From Mesorhizobium ciceri WSM4083 (lineage in GTDB: Bacteria; Pseudomonadota; Alphaproteobacteria; Rhizobiales; Rhizobiaceae), in contig NZ_JAFG01000004.1 of assembly GCF_000519305.1 (NCBI RefSeq), positions 372,001 to 436,000 on the forward strand: a stretch of 64,000 nt of DNA, given 5' to 3'. The notes below the pieces were generated by a model. The model made no database searches, was not told the origin of the DNA, and saw nothing but the letters and a program-made list of their open reading frames with translations. Of the stretch, positions 28,013 through 37,785 are shown piece by piece. Every line of letters begins with the position of its first letter. Position 1 is the stretch's first letter. Both the position numbers and the translations under genes were made by a program.

Positions 28013-29077
28013 GTGGCTCGCATAACACTGAGACAATTGCTCGACCACGCCGCCGAATACGGCTACGGCGTGCCCGCTTTCAACATGAACAACATGGAAC
28101 AGGGCCTCGCCATCATGGAGGCCGCCGAGGAGACCAAGTCGCCGGTCATCCTGCAGGCAAGCCGCGGCGCACGCGCCTATGCCAATGACGTGGTGCTGGC
28201 CAAGCTGATCGACGCGCTGGTCGAAATCCATCCCGACATTCCGGTCTGCATGCATCTCGACCATGGCAACAACGAAGCCACCTGCGTCACCGCCATCCAG
28301 TACGGCTTCACCTCGGTCATGATGGACGGGTCGCTGAAGGAAGACGGCAAGACGCCGGCCGACTACGCCTACAATTCCGGCATCACCAAGCGTGTCGTCG
28401 ACATGGCGCATTGGGGCGGCGTGTCGGTCGAAGGCGAGATCGGCGTGCTCGGCTCGCTGGAGAGCGGCGGCGGCGAGCAGGAAGACGGCCACGGCGTCGA
28501 AGGCGCGATCAGCCACGACCAGCTTTTGACCGATCCCGAACAAGCGGTGGAATTCGTCAAGGACACCCATGTCGATGCGCTGGCGGTTGCCATGGGCACC
28601 AGCCATGGCGCCTACAAATTCTCGCGCAAGCCGGACGGCGCGGTGCTGGCCATGAACGTCATCGAGGAGATCCACCGCCGCCTGCCGAACATGCATCTGG
28701 TCATGCACGGCTCGTCCTCCGTGCCCGAGGACCTGCAGGAGATCATCAACAAGTATGGTGGCCAGATGAAGCCGACCTGGGGCGTCCCCGTCGAGGAGAT
28801 CCAGCGCGGCATCAAGCACGGTGTGCGCAAGATCAACATCGACACCGACAACCGCATGGCGCTGACCGGCGCGATCCGCAAGGTGCTGACCGAGAACCCG
28901 AGCGAGTTCGATCCGCGCAAGTATCTGACGCCGGCAATGGCCGCCATGCGCAAGCTCTGCAAGGAGCGCTTCGAACAGTTCGGCACCGCCGGCAACGCGC
29001 AGAAGATCAAGCCGCTGCCGGTCGCCGAAATGGCCAAGCGCTATAAGTCGGGCAGCCTCGACCCGAAGTTCGGCTGA
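28013..29077 (+). CDS. fba: Fructose-bisphosphate aldolase, class II (CbbA/FbaA type)
   Basis: A 354-residue zinc aldolase interconverting fructose-1,6-bisphosphate with DHAP and glyceraldehyde-3-phosphate in glycolysis, gluconeogenesis or the Calvin cycle. Seen: [26 protein letters not shown], the metal and catalytic segment CMHLDHGNN (about residue 80), [10 protein letters not shown] (about 137), GTSHGAYKF (about 195) and MHGSSSVP (about 230). GTG 28013 is chosen because the protein then begins exactly like its relatives and GGGAGA lies 8 bases upstream. The frame is open back to ATG 27980, which would overlap the hairpin region. It is monocistronic, with a 13-bp-stem terminator after it. 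Confidence 0.94.
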   Translation: MARITLRQLLDHAAEYGYGVPAFNMNNMEQGLAIMEAAEETKSPVILQASRGARAYANDVVLAKLIDALVEIHPDIPVCMHLDHGNNEATCVTAIQYGFTSVMMDGSLKEDGKTPADYAYNSGITKRVVDMAHWGGVSVEGEIGVLGSLESGGGEQEDGHGVEGAISHDQLLTDPEQAVEFVKDTHVDALAVAMGTSHGAYKFSRKPDGAVLAMNVIEEIHRRLPNMHLVMHGSSSVPEDLQEIINKYGGQMKPTWGVPVEEIQRGIKHGVRKINIDTDNRMALTGAIRKVLTENPSEFDPRKYLTPAMAAMRKLCKERFEQFGTAGNAQKIKPLPVAEMAKRYKSGSLDPKFG

Positions 29078-29093
29078 GCTCCAGCGATTTATC

Positions 29094-29126
29094 CCAGAGC
29101 TGCCAGAAGCATCCTGGCAGCTCTGG
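29094..29126. terminator. Bidirectional hairpin between convergent fba and VWA genes
   Basis: CCAGAGCTGCCAG (29094-29106) pairs perfectly with CTGGCAGCTCTGG (29114-29126). It is placed between the stops of fba (29077) and the VWA gene (29138). The T run is short on either side. Confidence 0.7.
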
Positions 29127-29137
29127 CGACGGCTGTT

Positions 29138-30364
29138 TTACTCCGGAGTCTCGGCCTCGGCACGAACCAGCTTGATATCGGCGCCGGCCGCCCATGCGCC
29201 GATATCTTCCCGACGCAATGCCGCCGCCATCATGTCTGGAAACAGGTCCGGCGTGCAGGCGAAAACCGGAATGCCGAGGGCGGCCACCGAGCCTGCCATC
29301 TTCGGGTCATAACCCGGCCTGCCCTGGTCGGTCAGCGCCAGGAGCACCACGACGTTTACGCCGGAGCGAACGAGTGCAGCAAGCCGCTGCAGCAATTCCT
29401 GCCCGTTGCCGCCCTCATAAAGGTCGGTGATCAGCACCATATGTGACTTGGTCGGCCGTTCGATGCGGTCTGCGCAATAGGCCACGGCCTGGTTGATGTC
29501 GGTGCCGCCGCCCAGCTGCACGCCGAACAGGACTTCGACAGGATCGCTGAGCTCCTCGGTCAGATCGACGATTGCCGTGTCGAAGCAGACAAGCTTGGTC
29601 CGCACGACCGGCAGGGAGGCCATCACCGCGGCGAAGATGGAGGCGTAGATCACCGAGCTTGCCATCGAGCCCGACTGGTCGACGCACAGCACCACCTCAT
29701 CCAGGTCGACCAGCCTTCGCTGTTTGCGCATGAAGCCGACCAGCTTCTCCGGCACGATGGTCTTGTGCTCGGGCTGGTAATGGCGAAGGTTGGCTGAGAT
29801 CGTACGCGGCCAGTCGATGTCGCGCTGGCGTGGGCGGTTGGTGCGCTGCGACCGGTCGACCGCGCCGCGTATCGCCTCGGCTGTCTTCTGCTCCAGCCGC
29901 TGCATCAGCCTGGCGACGATATCGGCGATGATCGTACGCGCAATGTCCTTGGTCTTGGCCGGCATGACCGAGCGCAGCGAAACCAGGTCGGCGACGAGAT
30001 TGACGTCGGCCTCGATCGCTTTGAGGAATTCCGGCTCCATCAGCATCTGCTTGAGGTTGAGCCGTTCGAAGGCATCCTTCTGGACGATCTGGACGACCTG
30101 TGCGGGAAAGAACGATCTGATATCGCCCATCCACTGTGCCACCCTTGGCGCCGAGCGCCCGAGGCCGCCGCGCCGCTTGCGCGGATCGGCAGCCGCATCG
30201 CCGGCACCATCGCCGTAAAGCGCATCGAGCGCCGCGGAAAGCCGCTTGTCGGTGTCGGACAGCGCTGACGAGGTTTCCTCATCAGTACCGATCGCCAGGC
30301 GCCAGCGGCGCTCCCGTCCGTCGCCAGCCTGGATTGGCTCGCTGATTTCGGCCTCGTCATCCAT
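29138..30364 (-). CDS. VWA (CoxE-like) domain protein of five-gene SWIM/MoxR operon
   Basis: A 408-residue protein, last of the leftward operon. The C-terminal half is a von Willebrand factor A domain with a full MIDAS: DQSGSMASS (about residues 227-235), the threonine in GGGTDINQAV (about 290) and LITDLYEGGNG (about 312). The N-terminal half is helical and charged. Such CoxE-like VWA proteins usually act with a MoxR AAA+ ATPase as a chaperone pair that remodels or metallates a target, as in NorQ/NorD, CbbQ/CbbO and CoxD/CoxE; that ATPase is two genes upstream here. It overlaps the DUF5682 gene by 8 bp. No signal peptide, so it acts in the cytoplasm. The target is unknown. Confidence 0.88.
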   Translation of the reverse strand: MDDEAEISEPIQAGDGRERRWRLAIGTDEETSSALSDTDKRLSAALDALYGDGAGDAAADPRKRRGGLGRSAPRVAQWMGDIRSFFPAQVVQIVQKDAFERLNLKQMLMEPEFLKAIEADVNLVADLVSLRSVMPAKTKDIARTIIADIVARLMQRLEQKTAEAIRGAVDRSQRTNRPRQRDIDWPRTISANLRHYQPEHKTIVPEKLVGFMRKQRRLVDLDEVVLCVDQSGSMASSVIYASIFAAVMASLPVVRTKLVCFDTAIVDLTEELSDPVEVLFGVQLGGGTDINQAVAYCADRIERPTKSHMVLITDLYEGGNGQELLQRLAALVRSGVNVVVLLALTDQGRPGYDPKMAGSVAALGIPVFACTPDLFPDMMAAALRREDIGAWAAGADIKLVRAEAETPE

Positions 30365-32606
30365 TGCCAGCCTCGCTCCTCAGCAGGGGTCCAAGCCGTT
30401 CTAGGTGCCGGCGCCACGCTTCGCCGCCATCCGGGGTCGGCGTCAGTCCGGCCGGCAGGCGTGCGGCGCGGCCGAGCACCGCTTCGATCAGCCGCCGCCG
30501 CTCCATCGAGTCCAGATGCGAAAAGACCCGGCGCAGCAACGGCAGATGCGCAATGAAGGCGTCTTCGTCGAGGGATGCGAGCCAGGCATCCACCGCACCG
30601 CGCAGGCCCTCGTCGTAGATCAGCCGTTGGCCGGCAGTGCTGAAGAAACCCTCGAAGAACCCTGCAGCCTCGGTGACCGGCGTTCCTGGAGACAGACGTC
30701 GTGCGATCAGACCGGTTGCCGCGTCGGCTGACAGATGGCCGGCTTCGTAGAGCAGATGCGCGGCACAGCCTGCCACCAGCGCCGTCGAGCGCGATCCATC
30801 GAGCACCGCAGCCAGCCCATTGCGCCAGGCGTCCAGCACGTCCTGTTCAGGCTCGACCAGACTGATCGCTTCGTCGGCCTTGCGCACGGCGCCGACCAGC
30901 GTCGTGGATGCCTGGGTATCGAGGTCGCGGGCGGCATAGGCGAGCGCGATCCCGCCTTCGACGATCAGCCGCTCCAGCAGAACGGACAGACGGGCGGTTT
31001 CCGTCTTGCGAGCCTCGCCATAGCGGATGATGTCGGCGAGCGGCGGCACCGATGTCAGGATTTCCAGGCATTCGCTGCTGCGGGCTGCCCGTTCCTCCAA
31101 GGCCGCGAGACCGGCGATCGACGCTTCCGACAGGTTTGCCGTGATGGCGCCCTGGACCAGTGCGGCCATCGCATCAAGAGACGTTGCCGCGCCGATCAAC
31201 TGGATCAGCCGGCCATTGGCCGCCTTTTCGATGGTTGGTCCGTAGACCAGGTTCTCCACCAGTCGAACGGCATATTCAGGTTCCCACGACAGCGTCCAAC
31301 GCTCGCGAAAGGTGCCGCGGCTACGGCCGCTGTCGGTGAGTTTGCCCCAATGCACGCCAAGCACGGACAGCCGATGCAGCAAGGTCGACCGAAACAGCCC
31401 GCTCTCGCTGCGCAGATCGACCGACAATTCGCGCTCCAGCGCCTCGGGCTTCAGCCGTGCCGCCTTCTGGTTGCGCTGCAGGTCCTCGATCAGCGGCGCC
31501 AGCGGCGTGTCCGGCGGAATTTCACCGACATCCGCTCCCAGAAGCAATTCGGCTTCGACCAGCGCCCACAGCAGCGCTTCCCCGTTGAACAGGGCGGCGA
31601 TGGCGGCGTCACGCAATTCCTCGAAACCGGGCTTTGGCCGCTCACGGATCACAGCCAGCGTGCGGGCCAGCCGTTCGGCTTCGATCAGCGAGGCGGTCGA
31701 GACCATGTGCCCCTTGGCCCTCAGGACCGCCGCGATCTTCGCCAGCCACAGGACCGAGGAGTCGCCTTGCCCGCGCGTCTGCCACAGATGCTTGCACCAG
31801 CCGGGCGCGACAACGCCGGCGCCATAACCGAAGCCCAGCGCCAGACGCGGCCCCGTCCACGGCGCCCAGGTCATCATGCTTTTGCGGCGGGCGAGCCCTC
31901 TGAGTAGCGCCTGGTCCTCCTTCAGCGGTCGCGTCGCCTGCAGTGCCGGCACATGGAAGGCACCGCAAACGATAGCGATCGGCCCATCGAATTCCTTTCG
32001 CGCGGCGGCGATTTCAAGCCGCATATGCGCTTCGCGCTTTGCCTCGAATTCGGCAAGCGGACCTTCGCCTTCGCGCAACGTCGTCATCGCGTCGGCTATT
32101 GCCGCGAAGATGGGGCCGGGTTCAGGGTTCTGCTCGATGATATCAGCCCACCAGCTTTCGCCATCTTCATAGCCGGCAGCTTGTGCCAGCGTTCCGATCG
32201 GATCCCGCAGATGCGGCGCCAAGTCAGCTTCGACGTTGGCTTCCGTTCCATCGCTATCGGTTTCCCCCACGGCCTCAATCGGCGCAGTGCGGGCTGAAGA
32301 CGGCAAATCGATGAAGCGCACTGCCGCATTGTTGGTGACGGCCCAGAGCGTCGCCTGGTACTCCGGCGAGAATTCGGCGAAGGGCCAGAAGCTTGTCGAG
32401 GCCGGATCGTCTTCGGGATAGCAGAGCAGCGCCACCGGCGGCTGCATTTCGGGGTGGGCCAGCAACGGCAGCAGCGGGCTGGCGTCGGCCGGTCCTTCGA
32501 TCAGCACGGCGACCGGTTTCAACTCCTGCAACGCCTGCACCAGGCTGTCGGCGGAGCCGGGCCCGTGATGGCGTATGCCGAAATAGGAAACGTCGCTGAG
32601 CGCCAT
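30357..32606 (-). CDS. DUF5682-family protein
   Basis: A 749-residue protein of unknown function. The N-terminal part (about residues 5-260) has YFGIRHHGPGSADSLVQAL and AVLIEGPADA, resembling the start of TraB/ChaN/EreA-like domains (a His-rich active-site loop followed by an E-G-P strand end), and later IVCGAFHVPAL. This likeness is my inference. The rest (about 270-749) is alpha-helical with repeat-like leucine-rich stretches and no recognised catalytic motif. It is encoded between the MoxR ATPase (4-bp gap) and the VWA protein (8-bp overlap), so it is probably a stoichiometric partner. No signal peptide or membrane helix is visible. Confidence 0.82.
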   Translation of the reverse strand: MALSDVSYFGIRHHGPGSADSLVQALQELKPVAVLIEGPADASPLLPLLAHPEMQPPVALLCYPEDDPASTSFWPFAEFSPEYQATLWAVTNNAAVRFIDLPSSARTAPIEAVGETDSDGTEANVEADLAPHLRDPIGTLAQAAGYEDGESWWADIIEQNPEPGPIFAAIADAMTTLREGEGPLAEFEAKREAHMRLEIAAARKEFDGPIAIVCGAFHVPALQATRPLKEDQALLRGLARRKSMMTWAPWTGPRLALGFGYGAGVVAPGWCKHLWQTRGQGDSSVLWLAKIAAVLRAKGHMVSTASLIEAERLARTLAVIRERPKPGFEELRDAAIAALFNGEALLWALVEAELLLGADVGEIPPDTPLAPLIEDLQRNQKAARLKPEALERELSVDLRSESGLFRSTLLHRLSVLGVHWGKLTDSGRSRGTFRERWTLSWEPEYAVRLVENLVYGPTIEKAANGRLIQLIGAATSLDAMAALVQGAITANLSEASIAGLAALEERAARSSECLEILTSVPPLADIIRYGEARKTETARLSVLLERLIVEGGIALAYAARDLDTQASTTLVGAVRKADEAISLVEPEQDVLDAWRNGLAAVLDGSRSTALVAGCAAHLLYEAGHLSADAATGLIARRLSPGTPVTEAAGFFEGFFSTAGQRLIYDEGLRGAVDAWLASLDEDAFIAHLPLLRRVFSHLDSMERRRLIEAVLGRAARLPAGLTPTPDGGEAWRRHLERLGPLLRSEAGNG

Positions 32607-32610
32607 GGCG

Positions 32611-33690
32611 TCAGATTGCCGCGTTCAAGGCCGCGTAGTAGCCGGCATAGTCTGGCCGCTTCTTGAGCACGGTTTCCAGATATTCTTCCAGCACCAGTTT
32701 GTCCTGCACCGGATCCTTGACGATCGCGCCGACGAGGCTGGCGGCAAGGCCCTCGGCGCCGAGCTTGCCACTGTCGAACCAGGCCGCCTGGCTGAGGCCG
32801 CCGACCATGGTGGCAATGGCTTCGGCCGTGGACAGCGAACCGGACGGCGTCTTCAACGTCACCTTGCCGTCGGCTGTAGCGCCGGAGCGCAACTCGCGAA
32901 AAATGGTCAGCACTCGCGCGATCTCCTCACCGACATTCTTCGGTACCGGAAGGTCAAGACCGCCGGCCATCTCGCCGACCCGCTTGGAGACGATCGCCAC
33001 TTCCTCCGCCATGTCTTCGGGCAAGGGCAGTACGACGACGTTAAAGCGGCGCTTCAACGCCGAGGACAGCTCGTTGACGCCCTTGTCGCGGTTGTTGGCG
33101 GTGGCGATGATGTTGAAGCCGCGCTGCGCGTAGATCGAGGTGTTGAGTTCCGGGATCGGCATCATCTTTTCGGACAGCACGGTGATCAGCGTGTCCTGCA
33201 CATCGGAGCCCATGCGCGTCAGCTCCTCGAGGCGGCAAAGCTTGCCGTCCTGCATGGCGCGGTAGAGCGGCGTCGGCACCAGCGCGTCCTGGCTTGGGCC
33301 CTTTGCCAGAAGCTGTGCGTAGTTCCAGCCATAGCGGATCTGGTTCTCGTCGGTACCGGCCGTGCACTGCACGATCAGGGTCGAATCGCCCATGATGGCG
33401 GCGGCGAGATGTTCCGACACCCAGGATTTGGCCGTGCCGGGGACACCCAGCAGCAACAGCGCGCGATCGGTGGCGAGCGTCGCCACCGCGGTTTCCATCA
33501 GCCGGCGCCGGCCGACATATTTGGGGGTTATCACTGTCCCGTCGTCAGCCTTTCCGCCGAGCAGGTAGGTAAGGACCGCCTTTGGCGAAAGGCTCCATCC
33601 GGCAGGCCTTTGCCGGTCGTCGTTGCGCGAGAGCGCCTGCAATTCGGCGGCATAGGCCTGCTCGACCGGAAGACGGATGGCTGCGTTCAT
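32611..33690 (-). CDS. MoxR-type AAA+ ATPase
   Basis: A 359-residue ATPase. Walker A is LLLGVPGTAKSW (about residues 79-90). The Walker B region reads LCRLEELTR (about 152-160), with Glu-Glu where most MoxR proteins have Asp-Glu. Sensor 1 is NIIATANNRDKGVNELSSAL (about 196-215), followed by KRRF with the arginine finger. MoxR ATPases power, with VWA partners, the assembly or metal loading of client enzymes. The partners here would be the DUF5682 and VWA proteins immediately downstream and the SWIM and DUF5691 proteins upstream. It is preceded by DUF5691 with a 30-bp gap. ATG 33690 fits the family length. Confidence 0.92.
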   Translation of the reverse strand: MNAAIRLPVEQAYAAELQALSRNDDRQRPAGWSLSPKAVLTYLLGGKADDGTVITPKYVGRRRLMETAVATLATDRALLLLGVPGTAKSWVSEHLAAAIMGDSTLIVQCTAGTDENQIRYGWNYAQLLAKGPSQDALVPTPLYRAMQDGKLCRLEELTRMGSDVQDTLITVLSEKMMPIPELNTSIYAQRGFNIIATANNRDKGVNELSSALKRRFNVVVLPLPEDMAEEVAIVSKRVGEMAGGLDLPVPKNVGEEIARVLTIFRELRSGATADGKVTLKTPSGSLSTAEAIATMVGGLSQAAWFDSGKLGAEGLAASLVGAIVKDPVQDKLVLEEYLETVLKKRPDYAGYYAALNAAI

Positions 33691-33720
33691 TTGCTGTTCT
33701 CCGGATTGATCATATGTGGT

Positions 33721-35148
33721 TCAATGCTCGGCCAGTGACGCGTTGAGCCGCAGAAGACCGAGAGACGGCGCCGACGGCGCCATACCGGCCGCAACAACGT
33801 CTCCGATCAATTTCTCCGCCGTCGCCGCCGTGGCGAGAAAGCCCATCGTTTCCAGAAGCTGGTCGACGCCTCGCCTCACAGCGTCATCGTTTGCTGCAAC
33901 AGCGGAGCGAAGCGCCGCGAGCGTCTGGCCGTTTGTCAGGTCGGCCCATTCCAGCCAGCTTGCTTCGAGGCCCTCGGCCAGATTGAGCGCGCCGAGATGT
34001 TGCGTGTCCTTCAGGATCGACCTGACCAGGACACGCTTCCTGCGGCTGTCCAGACGCGCCATGAGGTGGAGGACGAAGAGTGCGGGCTTGTCACGTTCGG
34101 CGACAAGCGTATCCGCCATGTGCGTCACCGCGGCGTCGCTGCCCGATGCGGCGACCATTCGGGCAACAAGGATATCGGCATTGCTCTCGGCGCCGAATTG
34201 CCACGCCCCGATAAACTCGGATTCGGTGGTGCCGAAGCGCGTGGCGAGGTCAACCAGGTTACAGGTCTCGAACAGTTCGGCGCGACGTCTTTCCTGCGCC
34301 GGCGATTTGAGTTTTGCCGGCGTGTAGGTGGTGCGGCGGCGGATGAAGCCGGATTTGCCTTCAGCGATGAAGGCAGCGAGTTCGGCCGTCGGATCTTCCG
34401 GCCCGCCATCGCCTGGCGAGCCGTGCTCTCCCAATCTTGCCAGCAACCGGCCAGCGAGCTCGCGCAGCTTGCCGGAACGATCTGCGGAGAGGCTCTTCAG
34501 GAATGGCACGTCATCGGCGCCCAGGCCGAAGCGCAACAGGTCGACGAGTGCAATCCTGATCTCCGCCGGCTCTCCTGAGGCCTTGGTTTCGATCAGTTGC
34601 CGAGCCGAAGCCGGTGCGGTGCGGCGCATATCGGCGAGCGCGGTGCGGCGTGCGGCGGGATAGAAGTCATCCCAGTTTTCCACCGTCAGATGCTCCTGGC
34701 TTGCAGGTTTTTCGCCGTCCGCGCCTGCCTGCCAGTCGACCCAGGGTGCATAAACGTCCGGACTGCTCTGATCCGACGCGGCTGGCATCCAGTCCATCGG
34801 ATGCAGCACGAAGCCGCGGCTGGCGACGAGCGTGACCACACGCGACTTGCTTCTTGTGTCGGCGGCATGCTTTAGCGCGGCTCGCAATAGCGGCCGCAGC
34901 CGTTCCGGCAGCATCGGCAAGGCGAGTTCGGGCAATTGCGGGCGGCGTTTCAGCGTCTTCGGCGCGGCTGGCCGCAAGGCGATGTCGAGAGCTTGTGCGG
35001 CGATCGCCAGCAGCCGGCGTTCGCGCTCGTCGGGGCTGGCACTGCCGGCGATCTCCTTCCACGCGCCCGGAGCCAGGTCGAAGGTGGTCCCGCCGGTGAT
35101 CCAGCAGTCGCGCATGGCCGCCAGGCCGGTCTGCTCGATCTCGTTCAC
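33721..35148 (-). CDS. DUF5691-family protein
   Basis: A 475-residue cytoplasmic protein without a known function, rich in alpha-helix and with HEAT-like stretches (KLRELAGRLLARLGEHG, about residue 235; RKRVLVRSILKDTQHLGAL, about 365). The N-terminal part contains LPMLPERLRPLLRAALKHAA and a WMPAASDQSSPDVYAPWVDWQ segment. Assignment to DUF5691 rests on its position between a SWIM protein and a MoxR ATPase and on general likeness. Its ATG overlaps the stop of the SWIM gene by 4 bp, so translation is coupled. A scaffold role is possible but not shown. Confidence 0.75.
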   Translation of the reverse strand: MNEIEQTGLAAMRDCWITGGTTFDLAPGAWKEIAGSASPDERERRLLAIAAQALDIALRPAAPKTLKRRPQLPELALPMLPERLRPLLRAALKHAADTRSKSRVVTLVASRGFVLHPMDWMPAASDQSSPDVYAPWVDWQAGADGEKPASQEHLTVENWDDFYPAARRTALADMRRTAPASARQLIETKASGEPAEIRIALVDLLRFGLGADDVPFLKSLSADRSGKLRELAGRLLARLGEHGSPGDGGPEDPTAELAAFIAEGKSGFIRRRTTYTPAKLKSPAQERRRAELFETCNLVDLATRFGTTESEFIGAWQFGAESNADILVARMVAASGSDAAVTHMADTLVAERDKPALFVLHLMARLDSRRKRVLVRSILKDTQHLGALNLAEGLEASWLEWADLTNGQTLAALRSAVAANDDAVRRGVDQLLETMGFLATAATAEKLIGDVVAAGMAPSAPSLGLLRLNASLAEH

Positions 35149-36542
35149 GACAGGTCAAGCCTTCCGAAACCGCTTTGCGCCGCCAGCAGGTCAAGCCGGC
35201 TGCCATTCCAAAGTGCTGCCGTTGCCATAAGGTCCAGCCCAAGCAGCGTTGGATTGACGGTGTCGGCAATCGGCAAGGCGATACCATGCGGATCGCCGGC
35301 GGCTTGCCACCAGGCAGCGCCCCGATCGTCCAGCAGGATCGCGCCGGGCGGCAGCATGACAGGACAATCGGTGAGCCAAGGGGCTGTGTTCTGGTGAACA
35401 GCATGCGCCGCCAGCGGATCGGCTGTGTGAAAGCCGAAATCGGGCCACTCACCTGTCGGGACGTCGCCCTTGCGGTCCGCCACCAAGGCCCGCAGCGGCT
35501 GGCGTGCCGGGTAAAAGACCAGCCTGGCATCGAACCGGTCGCCCGGTGTGAAGGCGTTCGACCGGCGACCGGCCGAGGCCGGAAAATAATCGAGCAAGAG
35601 AGCAAATTGCGGGCTCGCGCTCTTCAGGTCGAGGAGCCAGGCCGAATGGCTGACGAGACCGTCACGGCGCGACTCGATCTTCTCGCCAAGCACCTCCCAG
35701 ACGCTTTCGACCTGTTTGGCATCGGGATTGGCCAGAACCTGCTCACGGCTTTCGGACGTCGATACGAGCCGCCTCAGTTCGGCGTCACCTGGTGTCGATC
35801 GCCAGGCCTTGGCCACCAGCACGAGCTTGCCGAGTTCGCGGATCGCCGCGTCCGGGCGCTCCTCGCTGCGCAGCCCCATCAGCCGTGACGGAATCTCGTC
35901 GATGCGGCCGGCAAGCGCTGTCGCCTTCATGTCGACCAGCCGTGCCGCAATCCGGCGGCAACGGTCACTGCTGTTGTCGACAAAACCGGCCAGGCCAAGC
36001 CGCAACTGGTCAGCGATCCATTGATCCAGCTCATCCAACGCCGCCGACACCGCGGATTGCGTATCCAGCGTCCGCTTGCGCTGCGCTGCCTCGCGGCGCT
36101 CGACCGCAGCGGCGTCCTCGATATCAGCGCTTTCGTCGTCGCGCGAGGCCTCGCCAATGCTCTTGCCTCCCGCACCGGGCACTGGGTCAGCCGGCTGCGG
36201 CGAGGTCTTCCTGCGACGGCCGAGCCAATCATTCACCCATTCCGGGGTCGAGCCTGCGGCGGTAAAACTGGCCGGCGTGGTGGCTGCAATCCACATCAGC
36301 GCCAAAGTGTGCTTGCAGGGAAATTTCCGCGATGGACAGGTGCATTTGTAGCCATGGTCGCCGGTGTCGACGACCACACGGTAGGGATTGGAGCCGGAAC
36401 CCTGGCATTCCCCCCAGAGGAGCCCCAGTTGATCGCTCTTTTCGAGTCGTGGCCAGTTCGATTGCTTGGTCAGCCTGGAAGCGGCGCTCAACGACGCCTG
36501 ATCGGGCGCAAGCGCTTCGATGGTTTTCAAGTCGAATTCCAA
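35145..36542 (-). CDS. SWIM zinc-finger protein, first gene of the five-gene operon
   Basis: A 465-residue protein. The N-terminal SWIM finger has the CxCx(n)CxH pattern in CTCPSRKFPCKH (about residues 69-80), in the usual context YRVVVDTGDHGYKC. After it comes a Pro/Glu-rich linker (about 105-155) and an alpha/beta region with no motif that I know. SWIM fingers bind zinc and mediate DNA or protein contacts. As the first gene it may supply substrate recognition for the MoxR/VWA machinery. The 208 bases upstream up to ftsZ2 must contain the operon promoter or a readthrough region; I could not identify a convincing promoter there. Confidence 0.88.
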   Translation of the reverse strand: MEFDLKTIEALAPDQASLSAASRLTKQSNWPRLEKSDQLGLLWGECQGSGSNPYRVVVDTGDHGYKCTCPSRKFPCKHTLALMWIAATTPASFTAAGSTPEWVNDWLGRRRKTSPQPADPVPGAGGKSIGEASRDDESADIEDAAAVERREAAQRKRTLDTQSAVSAALDELDQWIADQLRLGLAGFVDNSSDRCRRIAARLVDMKATALAGRIDEIPSRLMGLRSEERPDAAIRELGKLVLVAKAWRSTPGDAELRRLVSTSESREQVLANPDAKQVESVWEVLGEKIESRRDGLVSHSAWLLDLKSASPQFALLLDYFPASAGRRSNAFTPGDRFDARLVFYPARQPLRALVADRKGDVPTGEWPDFGFHTADPLAAHAVHQNTAPWLTDCPVMLPPGAILLDDRGAAWWQAAGDPHGIALPIADTVNPTLLGLDLMATAALWNGSRLDLLAAQSGFGRLDLS

Positions 36543-36750
36543 GCCGCGCCTCTCGTCGCTCGAACGATACGGGTAGCCAGTATAGATGGCCGTCTATGAC
36601 GGATTCTTGTAGCAGCAACCGTACAGAGATCGATACAGCTGAACACAATAGTTGCGCCAGTCAATCTGATCCGTCGGCAATGCAATTGCTATCCAGCGAT
36701 GTCTCCCCCGAGAAAATTATCTCTTGGCGAGGATAAACGCGCGATATGAC

Positions 36751-37785
36751 TTATTGAAGCGTCCGCGCCGGCTGACCGGCGTGGTCGCGGGCGATGCCGG
36801 CTTCGGCATCCTCGGCACCAAAAGCACGGTCGAGGCCCGTCGCCACGACCGAGACCCTGAAGCGGCCTTCCATGCCCTTGTCGAAGATGGCGCCAACGAT
36901 GATGTCGGCATCCTCGTAGACCTCTTCGCGGATGCGGGTGGCGGCCTCGTCGACCTCGAACAGGGTCATGTCCCTGCCGCCCGATATCGAGACCAGCACG
37001 CCCTTGGCGCCTTTCATCGACACTTCGTCGAGCAGCGGGTTGGCGATCGCGGCTTCGGCCGCCTTCATCGCCCGACCCTCGCCGGAGGCCTCACCGGTGC
37101 CCATCATGGCGCGGCCCATGTCGCGCATCACGGATTTCACATCGGCGAAGTCGAGATTGATCAGGCCTTCCTTGACGATGAGGTCGGTGATGCAGCTGAC
37201 GCCGGCATAGAGCACGCGGTCGGCAATGACGAACGCATCGGCGAAGGTGGTCTTGGCATCGGCGATCCTGAACAGGTTCTGGTTCGGGATGACGATCACC
37301 GTGTCGGCGCTCTCGCGCAGCCGCTCGATGCCCTCTTCGGCCATCTGCATGCGGCGCCGGCCTTCGAAGGCGAACGGCTTGGTGACGACACCAACCGTCA
37401 GGATGCCGGCCTTGCGCGCCGCCTGGGCGATGATTGGAGCCGCACCGGTTCCCGTGCCGCCGCCCATTCCGGCGGTGACGAAACACATATGCGTGCCGGC
37501 CAGATGGTCCATGATCTCGTCGAGCGATTCCTCGGCCGCGGCGCGGCCGATCTCGGGAAGCGATCCGGCACCCAATCCTTCGGTAACGTGGGCGCCAAGC
37601 TGGATCAGCCGCGTCGCCTTCGACATGGTCAGCGCCTGGGCGTCGGTGTTGGCGGCGATGAATTCGGTGCCCTGAAGCTGCTCGGCGATCATGTTGTTTA
37701 CGGCATTGCCACCGCCGCCGCCGACGCCGATCACGGTGATCTTGGGTCTCATCTCGGAGATTTCGGGCTTCTTGAACTCGGCCAT
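36751..37785 (-). CDS. ftsZ2: FtsZ2-type tubulin-like cell-division protein (short FtsZ)
   Basis: A 344-residue GTPase with the complete FtsZ core: [13 protein letters not shown] (about residue 22), the tubulin signature [10 protein letters not shown] (about 108) and the T7-loop region [11 protein letters not shown] (about 213) needed for GTP hydrolysis. It ends at the globular domain with only about 20 further residues ([13 protein letters not shown]), so the long linker and the C-terminal peptide that binds FtsA/ZipA are missing. Sinorhizobium FtsZ2 has the same shortened form. ATG 37785 has AAGGAG 8 bases upstream; ATG 37818 would add 11 residues. No division cluster (ftsQ, ftsA) is adjacent. 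It likely co-polymerises with or regulates FtsZ1. Confidence 0.93.
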   Translation of the reverse strand: MAEFKKPEISEMRPKITVIGVGGGGGNAVNNMIAEQLQGTEFIAANTDAQALTMSKATRLIQLGAHVTEGLGAGSLPEIGRAAAEESLDEIMDHLAGTHMCFVTAGMGGGTGTGAAPIIAQAARKAGILTVGVVTKPFAFEGRRRMQMAEEGIERLRESADTVIVIPNQNLFRIADAKTTFADAFVIADRVLYAGVSCITDLIVKEGLINLDFADVKSVMRDMGRAMMGTGEASGEGRAMKAAEAAIANPLLDEVSMKGAKGVLVSISGGRDMTLFEVDEAATRIREEVYEDADIIVGAIFDKGMEGRFRVSVVATGLDRAFGAEDAEAGIARDHAGQPARTLQ

